The notes under the pieces are model-generated. The model searched no databases. It had not been told where the DNA came from and worked only from the letters and a program-made list of their open reading frames with translations. A stretch of DNA of 64,000 nt from Mucilaginibacter galii (GTDB lineage Bacteria; Bacteroidota; Bacteroidia; Sphingobacteriales; Sphingobacteriaceae), in NCBI RefSeq assembly GCF_014635825.1, contig NZ_BMDO01000003.1, positions 62,001 to 126,000 on the forward strand, written 5' to 3'. Shown piece by piece: positions 1 to 7,900 of this stretch. The number at the start of each line of letters is the position of its first letter. The stretch's first letter is position 1. The translations under genes and the position numbers were made by a program.

Positions 1-2
1 CC

Positions 3-497
3 AAGAGTTTGTTTTTCAAGTGTAAAGGCTTTGCCTCGCACCTTCATGTTTTGGCCGGCGATGATGATCTTTTTGTGAACCGTAACGCCACAGCTGATAA
101 TACGGTTATCGAAATTCATCCCGATGCTTTTACATTTTCTGAAAGCAAGGAATCTTTAAGTGCTTACTACCGCCAGAAAAAAAGACATATGGGGGTAGGC
201 GGGTTGTATAAGAACGAGCACCGCCGTATGCTAAGCCTGGAAGCCATTACCGGATTTTTATTTTATATAAGTTTAGGATTGGCAATCTTTTTTCGAAAAG
301 AGCCGTATATATTCATTGTTGCAGGTGCTTACGTGGTGCGGCTTATTACTCAAGTTATTGTTTATCATCAGTCGGCTAAAAAGCTGACTGGTACAGGGTT
401 AGTTTGGTTCTTACCAGTCTATGATCTGCTGTGCAACGTTTATTTAATTGTATTTGGCCTAATAGGAACATTTATAAAAACTACCCGATGGAAGTAA
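3..497 (+). CDS. Glycosyltransferase family 2, C-terminal part (gene enters from the left edge)
   Basis: The reading frame is open to the left edge, so the start lies outside the window. The visible part begins just before an AGDDDLFVNRNA segment, which matches the acidic C-terminal motif of membrane-bound family 2 glycosyltransferases. After a basic, amphipathic stretch it has two clear hydrophobic segments (about residues 78-115 and 128-155 of the visible part), the usual membrane anchor of this group. It probably transfers a sugar to an envelope glycan on the cytoplasmic face; substrate unknown. Its last 10 bases overlap the downstream sigma factor start, so the two are likely cotranscribed. 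The family assignment rests on the C-terminal third only. Confidence 0.75.
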   Translation, partial: KSLFFKCKGFASHLHVLAGDDDLFVNRNATADNTVIEIHPDAFTFSESKESLSAYYRQKKRHMGVGGLYKNEHRRMLSLEAITGFLFYISLGLAIFFRKEPYIFIVAGAYVVRLITQVIVYHQSAKKLTGTGLVWFLPVYDLLCNVYLIVFGLIGTFIKTTRWK

Positions 498-1081
498 ATG
501 CCAATTTTACCGAGAACGCTAAAAACGACTTTCAACTGGTGCTGAAAGCGAAGGAGGGCAGCCAGAAGGCCTTTGCCGACCTGATGCAGCGCTACAAAGA
601 TTCCATCTACTTTATGTCGCTTAAAATGGTGAACAATAAAGAAGATGCTATGGATATTACGGTAGAAACCTTTGCCAAGGCCTTTGAAAAGCTGGACAAA
701 TACCAGCCCGAATATGCGTTCAGTACCTGGCTGTTCAGGGTGGCTACCAATAACTGTATAGACTTTTTACGTAAGAAAAAGCTGAACACGGTATCTATCG
801 ATAATATGATGGATGAGGATGATGACCGGCCTATGCAAATTAAAGCCGACACGCTGAACCCCGAGGAGTCGAGTATAAAGAAGCAGCAGTCAGAAGAGTT
901 GAAAATGCTCGTAGAAAGCTTGCCACCGCGTTACCGCAACTTGCTAACGCTAAGGTACTTCGACGAGTTATCTTACGAAGAGATTGCACAGCAGTTAGAT
1001 CTGCCGCTGGGTACCGTAAAGGCGCAATTGTTTAGGGCCAAGTACCTGCTCGGTAACATTATTAACCGCATAGAACGCTAA
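488..1081 (+). CDS. ECF-type RNA polymerase sigma factor
   Basis: This 197-residue protein has the two-domain sigma-70 ECF layout. Region 2 lies at about residues 20-95 (FADLMQRYKDSIY to FSTWLFRVATNNCIDFLRKKK) and region 4 at about 145-190 (LPPRYRNLL, then the helix-turn-helix LSYEEIAQQLDLPLGTVKAQLFRAK). An acidic linker with a DEDDD run joins them. The ATG at 488 is preferred over an upstream in-frame GTG at 431 because homologues of this type begin close to region 2 and the upstream part only re-reads the glycosyltransferase end. No anti-sigma factor gene is adjacent. Its stop codon directly abuts the rsmG start, which suggests one transcript. Confidence 0.9.
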   Translation: MEVNANFTENAKNDFQLVLKAKEGSQKAFADLMQRYKDSIYFMSLKMVNNKEDAMDITVETFAKAFEKLDKYQPEYAFSTWLFRVATNNCIDFLRKKKLNTVSIDNMMDEDDDRPMQIKADTLNPEESSIKKQQSEELKMLVESLPPRYRNLLTLRYFDELSYEEIAQQLDLPLGTVKAQLFRAKYLLGNIINRIER

Positions 1082-1708
1082 ATGGACTCAGGACTTATCC
1101 TCAAATATTTCCCCGAAATAACAGCAAAACAGCAGGAGCAGTATGCACAGCTGGCCGAACTTTATCCTTACTGGAACCAGCAGATCAATGTCATATCGCG
1201 CAAGGATATGGACTCCTTGTACGAGCGCCACGTGCTGCACTCTTTGGGTATTGCCAAAGTAATGGGCTTTTTACCCGGCGAAGAGGTGCTGGATGTAGGT
1301 ACGGGCGGTGGTTTTCCCGGTGTGCCGCTGGCAGTTATGTTCCCTGAAACCAGTTTTCACCTCGTAGATTCGATAGGTAAAAAGATCAAAGTAGTACAGG
1401 AAGTGGCGCAGGCCATAAGCTTGCAAAACTTAAAAGCATCACACATGCGTGCCGAGCAGGTGCCGGGAAAATTCAATTTCGTGGTATCGCGTGCGGTAAC
1501 GCAATTGAAAGATTTTTACCCCTGGGTGAAAGGTAAGTTCGAAAAGAGATCGGGCAACCAATTGCCTAACGGAATATTGTATTTAAAGGGGGGAGACCTT
1601 GAACAGGAAATTGCCGAATCGGGTTTGGCCGTTCAGCAATACTTCCTGAAGAATTACTTTGAGGAGGAGTTCTTCGAGACTAAGCAGGTGATTTATGTGA
1701 AGGGATAA
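1082..1708 (+). CDS. rsmG: 16S rRNA (guanine-527-N7)-methyltransferase RsmG
   Basis: RsmG (GidB) methylates N7 of G527 in 16S rRNA using S-adenosylmethionine; its loss gives low-level streptomycin resistance in other bacteria. The 208-residue product is of normal family length. The SAM-binding motif VLDVGTGGGFPGVPLA lies at about residues 68-83, followed by an acidic VDS (about 95-97) at the end of the second strand. The N-terminal YPYWNQQINVISRKD and the HVLHSLG segment are typical of RsmG. Its ATG directly follows the stop of the sigma factor, with no intergenic base, so translation is probably coupled. Confidence 0.95.
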   Translation: MDSGLILKYFPEITAKQQEQYAQLAELYPYWNQQINVISRKDMDSLYERHVLHSLGIAKVMGFLPGEEVLDVGTGGGFPGVPLAVMFPETSFHLVDSIGKKIKVVQEVAQAISLQNLKASHMRAEQVPGKFNFVVSRAVTQLKDFYPWVKGKFEKRSGNQLPNGILYLKGGDLEQEIAESGLAVQQYFLKNYFEEEFFETKQVIYVKG

Positions 1709-1767
1709 CTGTCTGATTTTTAAATAAAATATTCAATTAACCTGAAGCTTTTGTAAGCTTATTTAAA

Positions 1768-3378
1768 TTAACACCCAGGTTTTAAAACAGGTTTAGTAAG
1801 CGTAGCAATATTCTTAAACCGAAGAGTCTCGGCTTCGATAAATGACAACTTCTCGGGTTTGACTTCATCAACTTGCTTTGATGTAGTCGTTTTGTGCATT
1901 TGCGGTATACCGTTTATTGCAGTCACTTCTTTACCATTCTCATCATAAACCTTCGGCGGCGGAAACTTGATTGTTCTGGCTTTGGCGGGCTTAATCGCTT
2001 TTTTGGGTAGCGGAAAACGCACAGTATTTGGTGGAGGTGGAGGAGGCAATTCCGTGCCATTGTAAACAGACTTAGCTGGCTTTACTGCTTTTTTGGGTAA
2101 CGGAAAACGCACAGCATTTGGCGGTGGCGGCGGTGGAATATCAAGACTTTTTGGTTTCGACGGATCAACCGGTGGTGGGGGTGGCGGAGGCAACGATTTT
2201 GCAATTAAGGTTGGATGAGCAGGTATGCGTGGGTTTCTTGGAAAATGCATAATTTGAATCCAAACGTTATAGTCTCTTTTAAGTCTCACCAAGTCTTCGT
2301 CGGTAACGTTAAGTGGTGTATAAACGTGTTTTTTGCCATCGTTTTCTAACACTTCAACCGAATCCAGTATTCGGTTTTTTTGGGGGTTGTTTAAATATTG
2401 AACCATAAGCAAATTGTTCTTCTTCGAGGTATCAACAGGTATTGATTTTGTTGTCTGAACAGCCGAAGGCAACTGCTTAAGCCCGATTCTGATCCATCCG
2501 TAATCTTTGCTGAAAGCCATGGTAGAGGCGCACAGCAGGCCTGCGCACAGCGGCAAGGCCATCAGGTAACTTAGCCTGGCTAACTTACCCGAACGTTTTT
2601 GGTAAAGCTTCATTATTCTTGATTTTAAAAGTTGCTTGTTAGAGAACTGGTGCGCAAAAGGCAATCCGTTGCTGTGATAAGCCCGGGCAATTAAAAAATC
2701 CACATAAGCATCCGGTGCTTGCTGGTTGCCCGCTGCCAGGCGGTCGGCCTCAAACTCGTGCAGAGCCTTGAGGCTATTTTGCAGCAGGTATACCACCGGG
2801 TTAAACCAGTTCATGATCTTGATTACCTCGGTGAACATGATATCCCAGCTGTGTTTCTGCCGTATGTGCACCATTTCGTGGCGCAACATGGCTTCATTCA
2901 ATTCGCCCGATTGATCTACGAACAGGTAGCCGAAAAATGAGAACGGCGTATGCTCATCATTCACATAAACCAGCGTAAGGTTGTGCCGCGATAGTCGCTT
3001 GTTAGTAAAAACTAATTTTAAGAGGCTGTAGAGCTTTGTAACGAGCCAAACGTACATTGATGCCACGGCGAGCCAATAAATTGCCTGAAGGGCTTTATTT
3101 GGCGTTAAAAACAAGGTGCTGACCACGGGTGCCACGGCCGTTTGTGATACACCCACTACAGTAGCCGTAGTTTGCACCGTTTGAGTTACCGACTGCACAG
3201 GTGCCGAGGTGCTTACCTGTACCAGCGGAATTACGAAACAAAGCACCGTGCTTGCGAGCAAATAAATGCGGTTAGCGGTGTAAAAAGTTTGTTTGCGAAA
3301 CAGCAGCCAATAGCAGCCGTAAGCCACAGCAAGGTACAGGTTAGCCTCTAAAAGATAGTGCAGCCAGTTCATCATCAT
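1768..3378 (-). CDS. M56 family (BlaR1/MecR1-type) membrane metallopeptidase with duplicated proline-rich region
   Basis: This 536-residue protein is probably the sensor/antirepressor that inactivates the BlaI-type repressor encoded just upstream. Membrane segments lie near residues 8-26, 35-55 and 95-120, and a fourth near 265-290. The zinc site HEMVH is at 167-171, and HEFEADR at 207-213 supplies the third ligand, both standard for M56. After the last membrane segment the chain is presumably periplasmic. It carries proline-rich blocks, two of which (415-436 and 445-466) are near-identical with an exact 30-residue period, so this part arose by a 90-bp duplication. No beta-lactam-binding domain is visible, so the signal sensed is unlikely to be a beta-lactam. 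The first ATG overlaps the repressor stop as ATGA. Confidence 0.88.
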   Translation of the reverse strand: MMMNWLHYLLEANLYLAVAYGCYWLLFRKQTFYTANRIYLLASTVLCFVIPLVQVSTSAPVQSVTQTVQTTATVVGVSQTAVAPVVSTLFLTPNKALQAIYWLAVASMYVWLVTKLYSLLKLVFTNKRLSRHNLTLVYVNDEHTPFSFFGYLFVDQSGELNEAMLRHEMVHIRQKHSWDIMFTEVIKIMNWFNPVVYLLQNSLKALHEFEADRLAAGNQQAPDAYVDFLIARAYHSNGLPFAHQFSNKQLLKSRIMKLYQKRSGKLARLSYLMALPLCAGLLCASTMAFSKDYGWIRIGLKQLPSAVQTTKSIPVDTSKKNNLLMVQYLNNPQKNRILDSVEVLENDGKKHVYTPLNVTDEDLVRLKRDYNVWIQIMHFPRNPRIPAHPTLIAKSLPPPPPPPVDPSKPKSLDIPPPPPPNAVRFPLPKKAVKPAKSVYNGTELPPPPPPNTVRFPLPKKAIKPAKARTIKFPPPKVYDENGKEVTAINGIPQMHKTTTSKQVDEVKPEKLSFIEAETLRFKNIATLTKPVLKPGC

Positions 3379-3752
3379 TTGTCTTTATTGCGGCTCCGTT
3401 CGGCCAGTAAAATTAATTCTGCCAGTTCGCTCAGATTTAGCTTCTGCTCTTTTACCAGGTACGATACCAGGCTCTTGTAAGAATTGTTGAAATAACTTTT
3501 GATCACCTTATCGAAAGCAAATTTCTTGTAGTCCTCCTCGCTCACGATAGGGAAGTACACGTGCGAATTTCCGTACGCCTTATGGTCAACAAAACCTTTG
3601 CTTTCCAGCACCCGCACTACGGTGCTTACGGTGTTGTAAGCCGGCTTGGGGTCGTCAGGCATCTTGTCTAAAATTTGCTTAACAATGGCCTCTTTCAACT
3701 GCCATAAAATTTGCATTACCTGTTCCTCTGCTTTAGTTAATTCTTTCATCAT
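3375..3752 (-). CDS. BlaI/MecI family transcriptional repressor
   Basis: The product (about 125 residues) starts with KELTKAEEQVMQILWQLKEA and continues with the winged-helix recognition segment PAYNTVSTVVRVLESKGFVDH, both typical of BlaI/MecI/CopY regulators. The C-terminal dimerisation part has the DFxxxLxxLxxEQxLxxxEL character. The start at 3752 (or the adjacent ATG at 3749) is chosen because it begins at the conserved N-terminus; the longer in-frame start at 3815 would translate through operator DNA. It shares a 4-base overlap with the M56 gene. The upstream region holds four related palindromes, so the pair is probably autorepressed. M56 cleavage or signalling would relieve repression. 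Confidence 0.9.
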   Translation of the reverse strand: MMKELTKAEEQVMQILWQLKEAIVKQILDKMPDDPKPAYNTVSTVVRVLESKGFVDHKAYGNSHVYFPIVSEEDYKKFAFDKVIKSYFNNSYKSLVSYLVKEQKLNLSELAELILLAERSRNKDK

Positions 3753-3792
3753 TTTTTCCGGGCAAAATGCCAACTGCCTTTGTAGTTTACTT

Positions 3793-3883
3793 AAACTATT
3801 CGGATAGTTTGCCAACTGTTTTTATAGTTCCAATAGTCAAATATGCTACTATATTTATAGTTTGCAAACTACTTAGGTAGTTT
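3793..3883. promoter_or_regulatory. Four BlaI-type palindromic operators
   Basis: Four inverted repeats of the form AACTA-n-TAGTT occur within 91 bases: 3793-3810 (AAACTATTCGGATAGTTT), 3814-3829 (AACTGTTTTTATAGTT), 3848-3861 (ACTATATTTATAGT) and 3866-3883 (AAACTACTTAGGTAGTTT). Their centres are about 20, 33 and 20 bases apart, so they form two pairs with two-helical-turn spacing. They flank and fill the likely promoter of the repressor gene. The ACTA/TAGT core resembles the TACA/TGTA half-sites known for BlaI and MecI. That the repressor at 3375-3752 binds here is inferred from position and symmetry. Confidence 0.75.
3838..3868 (-). promoter_or_regulatory. Candidate promoter of the blaI-M56 operon
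   Basis: On the minus strand TTTG (3865-3868) is followed after 19 bases by CATATTTG (3838-3845). This fits the Bacteroidota consensus TTTG-N19-TAnnTTTG with one mismatch. One operator overlaps the -33 element, one sits in the spacer and two lie just downstream of the expected start near 3834, an arrangement that would block polymerase. Confidence 0.5.
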
Positions 3884-4092
3884 TATTTTGTAAGATGTTG
3901 ATAATCAGGTATTATATTTTTAAGTGCTCGGAGTCGATTTACTCAAACCGGCTTATAGGCGTTTAAAAGGCCATTTTAGATTTGCAAATCTGTTCGTGAT
4001 GCAAGTGGTGTCGTTACTTAACCAACTCAATGTTCTTTCACAATGCATTCGCTTTAACAGGCCAAAATTTTCTATTTTTAAAGCCAATCTAT

Positions 4093-5199
4093 ATGTCACT
4101 TAAACACCAACTGGCGCTTACCTTTTTAAAGGGCATAGGCGCCACCTTATCGCGCTCGCTGCTGGCTTACTTTGGCAATGCCGAAGATGTTTTTAAAGTA
4201 CCGCCAGGGCGGCTCAAAATGGTGCCGGGTATAGGCGCCAAAATTGTAGATCAGTTAAACCTGAACGAAGCCCTCCACCTGGCCGAACGCGAGCTGGAAT
4301 ATGTAGAAAAGAACAACATTGATGTGATCTTTTTTACTGATGAACGCTACCCTAAAAAGCTCCGCAATTGTAACGATGCGCCCATCCTCTTATATAGTAA
4401 AGGTAATGCTAACCTTAACCAGCAACGTGTTGTAAGCATAGTAGGCACCCGCAACGCTACCGACTATGGCCGCGCTCTATGTAAACAACTGCTCGAAGAC
4501 TTGCAGCAATATGAAGTATTGGTAGTAAGCGGACTGGCATTGGGCATTGACGTAGCTGCCCACAAAGAAAGCCTTCGCCTAAATATCCCCACGGTAGGCG
4601 TACTGGGTCATGGCCTCGACAGGCTGTACCCCAACCAAAACCGCGCCGTGGCCGATAAGATGCTTTTGAATGGCGGCTTGCTCACCGAGTACCCCTCGGG
4701 TACCAAACCCGACCGCGAAAACTTCCCACAGCGTAACCGCATCGTAGCCGGCATGGCCGATGTAACCGTAGTTATAGAAGCTGGGTTGAAAGGCGGAGCA
4801 CTTATTACAGCCGAAATTGCCAACTCTTACAACCGCGATGTATTTGCTTTTCCGGGTCGTATTACCGACGAATATTCGGAAGGCTGCAATTTCCTCATCC
4901 GTAACAACAAAGCCGGTTTGCTCTCCTGTGCTGCCGATCTGGCTTTCCTGTTAGGCTGGGATAGCCCGGGTACTTCCAAATCTAAATCCAAACAAAGCCA
5001 GATCACCCTGCCTATCGACCTAACCGCCGATGAAAGAACCATATGGGAAACCCTGCACCAGCAAAATGCTCCGGTGGCTATAGATGATCTGAGCATACGC
5101 CTCAACATGCCCGTAAGTCAGCTGGCCATGAACCTGCTGAACATGGAAATGCAAGGCTATATCAACGCCCGGCCCGGTAAAACGTACGTGATCAGCTAA
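4093..5199 (+). CDS. dprA: DNA-processing protein DprA (Smf)
   Basis: DprA binds incoming single-stranded DNA and loads RecA during natural transformation; it is also kept in species not known to be competent. The 368-residue product has an N-terminal helix-hairpin-helix-like part (VPGIGAKIVDQL, about 45-56), then a Rossmann-like core with VGTRNATDYG, SGLALGIDVAAH, LGHGLDRLYPNQN and PSGTKPDRENFPQRNRIVAG. A winged-helix DprA C-terminal domain fills the last 60 residues. The ATG at 4093 is chosen because MSLKHQLALTFLKGIGA matches the usual family N-terminus, while the upstream in-frame ATG at 4030 adds a leader with no family resemblance. Confidence 0.93.
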   Translation: MSLKHQLALTFLKGIGATLSRSLLAYFGNAEDVFKVPPGRLKMVPGIGAKIVDQLNLNEALHLAERELEYVEKNNIDVIFFTDERYPKKLRNCNDAPILLYSKGNANLNQQRVVSIVGTRNATDYGRALCKQLLEDLQQYEVLVVSGLALGIDVAAHKESLRLNIPTVGVLGHGLDRLYPNQNRAVADKMLLNGGLLTEYPSGTKPDRENFPQRNRIVAGMADVTVVIEAGLKGGALITAEIANSYNRDVFAFPGRITDEYSEGCNFLIRNNKAGLLSCAADLAFLLGWDSPGTSKSKSKQSQITLPIDLTADERTIWETLHQQNAPVAIDDLSIRLNMPVSQLAMNLLNMEMQGYINARPGKTYVIS

Positions 5200-5258
5200 A
5201 GCTTTGAAGCTGATTAGTGTATTATTCTGTAATCTGGATTCTATACTTTTGACTCTCT

Positions 5259-5282
5259 CCCGGGCGTTGCCTCCGGCCCGGG
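5259..5282. repeat. GC-rich hairpin of an interspersed repeat
   Basis: CCCGGGC (5259-5265) and GCCCGGG (5276-5282) form a perfect 7-bp stem around a 10-base loop. The following 60 bases (CACTGCAAGTCC, CGCTACGCTGCAC, CGGGCTTTCCGTTGC) look like a dispersed intergenic element rather than coding DNA. There is no T-run, so a simple terminator is unlikely. Confidence 0.5.
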
Positions 5283-5610
5283 CTATACACTGCAAGTCCT
5301 CGTTCGCTACGCTGCACTCCGGGCTTTCCGTTGCTATCCCTAACGCAAAATTGTCTTGAACCGGAATTTTCTGAATTAACAGAATGAGTGGTATTGGATA
5401 TTAATCGTTTCTTTTGAGTTTTATATGTAGTAGCGTAGATAAGGTGGTAAAATGCTCCTTCAGGAGCTACCTGTTTATAGCTAACATAATGCATCTCGAT
5501 GTTTGCGCCGTTGGTGCTACCCATCTAACGTGAAACTCTATGATGTAGAAAACGTATGTTGATATATCGCGATAGCCAATTAGCTCTTACAAGAAAATTA
5601 CTGAACTTGT

Positions 5611-5748
5611 CAGTCAGCCTGTCGAAGACCTGTACGCCTTGCTTAATCTTTGACAAGATCCCATAGCAAGTGACTTCTCCCATGTTAGTCTGAGCTCGTC
5701 GAAGACCTGTACGCCTTGCTAAGTCTTCGACGAACTCAGACTGACATG
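5611..5748. repeat. Interspersed palindromic repeat, one full hairpin and one partial copy
   Basis: A 23-base segment starting GTCGAAGACCTGTACG occurs identically at 5621-5643 and 5698-5720. The second copy lies in a large inverted repeat: arms 5681-5706 and 5723-5748 (26 bp, two mismatches, ends CATG) enclose a 16-base loop. Arms contain the AGTCTGAG/CTCAGACT and TCGAAGAC/GTCTTCGA blocks. The first copy is a degraded version. A hairpin with GTCAGTCT/AGACTG arms at 18302-18328 may be a relative. Confidence 0.7.
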
Positions 5749-5775
5749 ATATTCTTTGTTTAAACAGCTAACTCC

Positions 5776-6249
5776 TCAGGGTGCGGTATAATAAGTAATC
5801 ACGCCTGTTTCATGGCTTACTTCCTGCCAGCTGTGGGCGTCTTCAAACACCACGGCAATAGCGGTACAGGGCAGTACATCGCGCACTTTGCCTGTGAGGT
5901 TAAGCAACAGGTAGGCAATGCCTGGGTTGTGGCCCACCAGGGCGGCAAAGGCTATACTATCGTTAAAATGATTAATGGTATTGAGTAGGGTGCGTTCGCT
6001 GGCTTCATAAATAGCCTGGCTTAGTTTGGCAGAAGGCAGCCTTAGCTGGCTTGCAATAATATTGGCCGTGGTGGTGGTGCGCAAAGCCCGGCTACTCATG
6101 ATCTCATCGGGTATCAATCCATCGGCTTCAAGCTTTTGAGCCAAACGGGTGGCATCGGCTATACCTTTAGCCGATAGCGGACGGTAAAAATCTCCTTGTT
6201 CGGCAAAGCTTTCGGCCTCGGCATGCCTGATGAGCAGTAACTTTTTCAT
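5776..6249 (-). CDS. sixA: SixA-type phosphohistidine phosphatase (histidine phosphatase superfamily)
   Basis: The 157-residue product begins MKKLLLIRHAEA, the RHG-like active-site motif (R8, H9) of the histidine phosphatase superfamily, here RHA as in SixA. LSAKGIADATRLAQKL, the MSSRALRTTTTANIIA segment (catalytic Arg) and LVGHNPGIAYLL (second catalytic His) follow in the SixA order. SixA proteins dephosphorylate phosphohistidine on HPt domains or nitrogen phosphotransferase proteins. An orphan HPt protein is encoded at 16361-16732, but a link is only speculation. The length fits the family, and the gene stands alone. Confidence 0.87.
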   Translation of the reverse strand: MKKLLLIRHAEAESFAEQGDFYRPLSAKGIADATRLAQKLEADGLIPDEIMSSRALRTTTTANIIASQLRLPSAKLSQAIYEASERTLLNTINHFNDSIAFAALVGHNPGIAYLLLNLTGKVRDVLPCTAIAVVFEDAHSWQEVSHETGVITYYTAP

Positions 6250-6302
6250 GAGCTAAAAAAATAGGTATACAACGGTTTATCATCCGCAATATCCATATTT
6301 TT

Positions 6303-6980
6303 TTAGAATATATAACCAATTGTAAGGCCCGAACTGCGTGTACGCGTTTTATACATGCTGCGTCTTTCGGGATTAATGTCGGCCAGTCCCAAATCATAAT
6401 TCAGGTTAAGCAACACTTTGTTTAGCTGCACGCCAATGAGCCCGTTAATACCATAATCAAAAGGCTTGAATCCATTGATCTTATTGCTGTCGAATTCAAT
6501 ACCGGAGGCATAACGGTCACGATAATAAGCAGCAACGTTAGCGTTTTTAGGTTTGTCATAGGCATTAAACCTTCCGTTAATAGCTCTTGATATAAAAGGG
6601 CCGGCGCCCACAAATAACTTGCCTTTGGTTAATGGCACATGGTAAACAAGGTTTACGGGTACTTGCAGGTAATAAATGCTGGCTTTGCCATAAATAATAT
6701 CCCTGATATCGTCATCCACGTAATCCATATAGGTTCCGCCGCCTTTGCCTGTATACATGATGGCAGATTGTATAGAGATACGACCTAAGTCAAGGTTGGC
6801 AAATAAGCCGCCCTGAACGCCGACCAGCGTATTGCTGCCTTTAATATCAAAATCTGCATTACCCGAGCGTGCAAAGTTTGCAGCGTTTAGCCCGCCCTTT
6901 ATACCAAATTTGATGCCTTGTGCCGATACCGAAAGTACGCTTAACAGCAGAACCACTGATAAGGTTAGTTTGTTGATCAT
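6303..6980 (-). CDS. Outer-membrane beta-barrel protein (PorT-like), copy 1
   Basis: The 225-residue product has a signal peptide (MINKLTLSVVLLLSVLSVSAQG), then the sequence IKFGIKGGLNAANF that opens eight-stranded PorT/OmpA-like barrels of Bacteroidota. Alternating amphipathic strands follow (IYYLQVPVNLVYHVPL, KLFVGAGPFISRAI, YGINGLIGVQL, LLNLNYDLGLADI), ending in GLTIGYIF with the terminal aromatic needed for barrel insertion. It is the first of three tandem paralogues at 6303-8611. Function unknown; such barrels are common and rarely characterised. Confidence 0.85.
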   Translation of the reverse strand: MINKLTLSVVLLLSVLSVSAQGIKFGIKGGLNAANFARSGNADFDIKGSNTLVGVQGGLFANLDLGRISIQSAIMYTGKGGGTYMDYVDDDIRDIIYGKASIYYLQVPVNLVYHVPLTKGKLFVGAGPFISRAINGRFNAYDKPKNANVAAYYRDRYASGIEFDSNKINGFKPFDYGINGLIGVQLNKVLLNLNYDLGLADINPERRSMYKTRTRSSGLTIGYIF

Positions 6981-7007
6981 GTTTGATTGGTTTTGTTAAT
7001 TCTAAAT

Positions 7008-7032
7008 AAAAGAAGAGACAAACTCGTCTTTT
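7008..7032 (-). terminator. Intrinsic terminator after the second barrel gene
   Basis: AAAAGAAGAG (7008-7017) and CTCGTCTTTT (7023-7032) pair with one mismatch around a 5-base loop. On the minus strand the hairpin is followed by a TTTATTTAG tract. It lies just past the stop of the gene at 7055-7777. Confidence 0.65.
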
Positions 7033-7054
7033 ATTCCAAATATTATCTTAATGG

Positions 7055-7777
7055 TTAGAAGTTGAAACCTAAAGAAAACCCTATGATGCGGGTTTTTACA
7101 GTGCCGTAATTGCCCGAACGTATGTTGGTTAGGCCTAAATCGTAGTTCACATTGAAAAGTAAACCATTGTTAAAGGCAAAGCCAGCTAAAGCGGTAGCTC
7201 CAAAATCCATTCGTTTAATGTCTGAGAATTGGGTATAGTCTTCCATTTGCTCGGGTTCCTCGCCTATTTTAATTTTTCTATCAAAATCGTAACGATATAT
7301 TATATCATTCTGGTTCGGAAGCATTGAATATTCGGCGTAACCTTTATACCGGCCGCTAAGCGCTATTGATGCAAAAGGACCTGCACCAATGAAAAAGCTT
7401 CCCAGTTTAACTGATTTGTGATAAACAAAGTTGAGTGGTATTTGAAGATAATTGATGGTGGTTTTCTCTTCGTTTTTAACTCTGGCTGCACTTATATCTG
7501 ATGCAACCAGTCCGAATCCTATTCCTGCGTTATACATATCAGCCTGATGCAATTCATAACCCTTACCCGAGTAATATATGCCCGGCTGAAACCAAACTGA
7601 TTTGCCCATGTCCATATTTGCAAATGCCCCGGCCGAAAAACTGGTAATGGCCGATGTTGTATTGGTAGTAGATGCGAAGTTTAAACCGGCTTTAACGCCA
7701 AATGTAGGTGTAGTTTGTGCCGACGCAGTAGAGCCGACAATAAGCAAGAATGCAGATAAGGTTATTTTGTTAAGCAT
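7055..7777 (-). CDS. Outer-membrane beta-barrel protein (PorT-like), copy 2
   Basis: From the ATG at 7777 the product has 240 residues, with a signal peptide (MLNKITLSAFLLIVGSTASAQ) and then FGVKAGLNFAS. A longer frame to 7867 exists, but it puts 30 residues before a well-formed signal peptide and runs into the neighbouring terminator. The strand pattern matches copies 1 and 3 (INYLQIPLNFVYHKS, FFIGAGPFASIALSGRYKGYAEY, FGATALAGF, LLFNVNYDLGLTNI), ending GFSLGFNF. It is closer to copy 3 than to copy 1: both share the GAGPFAS segment and the last eight residues. Confidence 0.85.
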   Translation of the reverse strand: MLNKITLSAFLLIVGSTASAQTTPTFGVKAGLNFASTTNTTSAITSFSAGAFANMDMGKSVWFQPGIYYSGKGYELHQADMYNAGIGFGLVASDISAARVKNEEKTTINYLQIPLNFVYHKSVKLGSFFIGAGPFASIALSGRYKGYAEYSMLPNQNDIIYRYDFDRKIKIGEEPEQMEDYTQFSDIKRMDFGATALAGFAFNNGLLFNVNYDLGLTNIRSGNYGTVKTRIIGFSLGFNF

Positions 7778-7853
7778 AACAATGGGTTGTTTAAGCTTTA
7801 CGTACATAGATAAACAAATGCAACAGGCCACTAACCAAATACTATCAAAATAA

Positions 7854-7878
7854 AAAAGAGGAGACAAGCTCCTCTTTT
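7854..7878 (-). terminator. Intrinsic terminator after the third barrel gene
   Basis: AAAAGAGGAG (7854-7863) and CTCCTCTTTT (7869-7878) form a perfect 10-bp stem with a 5-base loop. On the minus strand it is followed by TTATTTTG. It resembles the 7008-7032 terminator in sequence, so gene and terminator were probably duplicated together. Confidence 0.8.
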
Positions 7879-7900
7879 ACTCTGAATATTATCTTAATGG

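Larger units (their letters stand above)
5200..5775. other. Repeat-filled intergenic region without a credible gene
   Basis: The 576 bases between dprA and the sixA-like gene hold no convincing gene. They contain a GC-rich hairpin near 5259-5282, followed by a stretch rich in CGGGCTTTCCGTTGC-type sequence, an AT-rich centre with no visible signal, and a pair of related repeats at 5611-5748. A 100-codon minus-strand frame across 5222-5524 reads through the repeats and has no family resemblance. Confidence 0.7.

Noticed and set aside
1745..1760. AAGCTT-ttgt-AAGCTT hairpin after rsmG
   Set aside because: The 6-bp AT-rich stem without a T-run is too weak to call a terminator.
3753..3815. Longer N-terminus for BlaI
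   Set aside because: These codons overlap two operators and add residues absent from the family; the start at 3752/3749 begins at the conserved motif.
5222..5524. 100-codon minus-strand frame
   Set aside because: It reads through a GC-rich repeat and AT-rich DNA, has no family resemblance, no signal and no promoter; composition looks non-coding.
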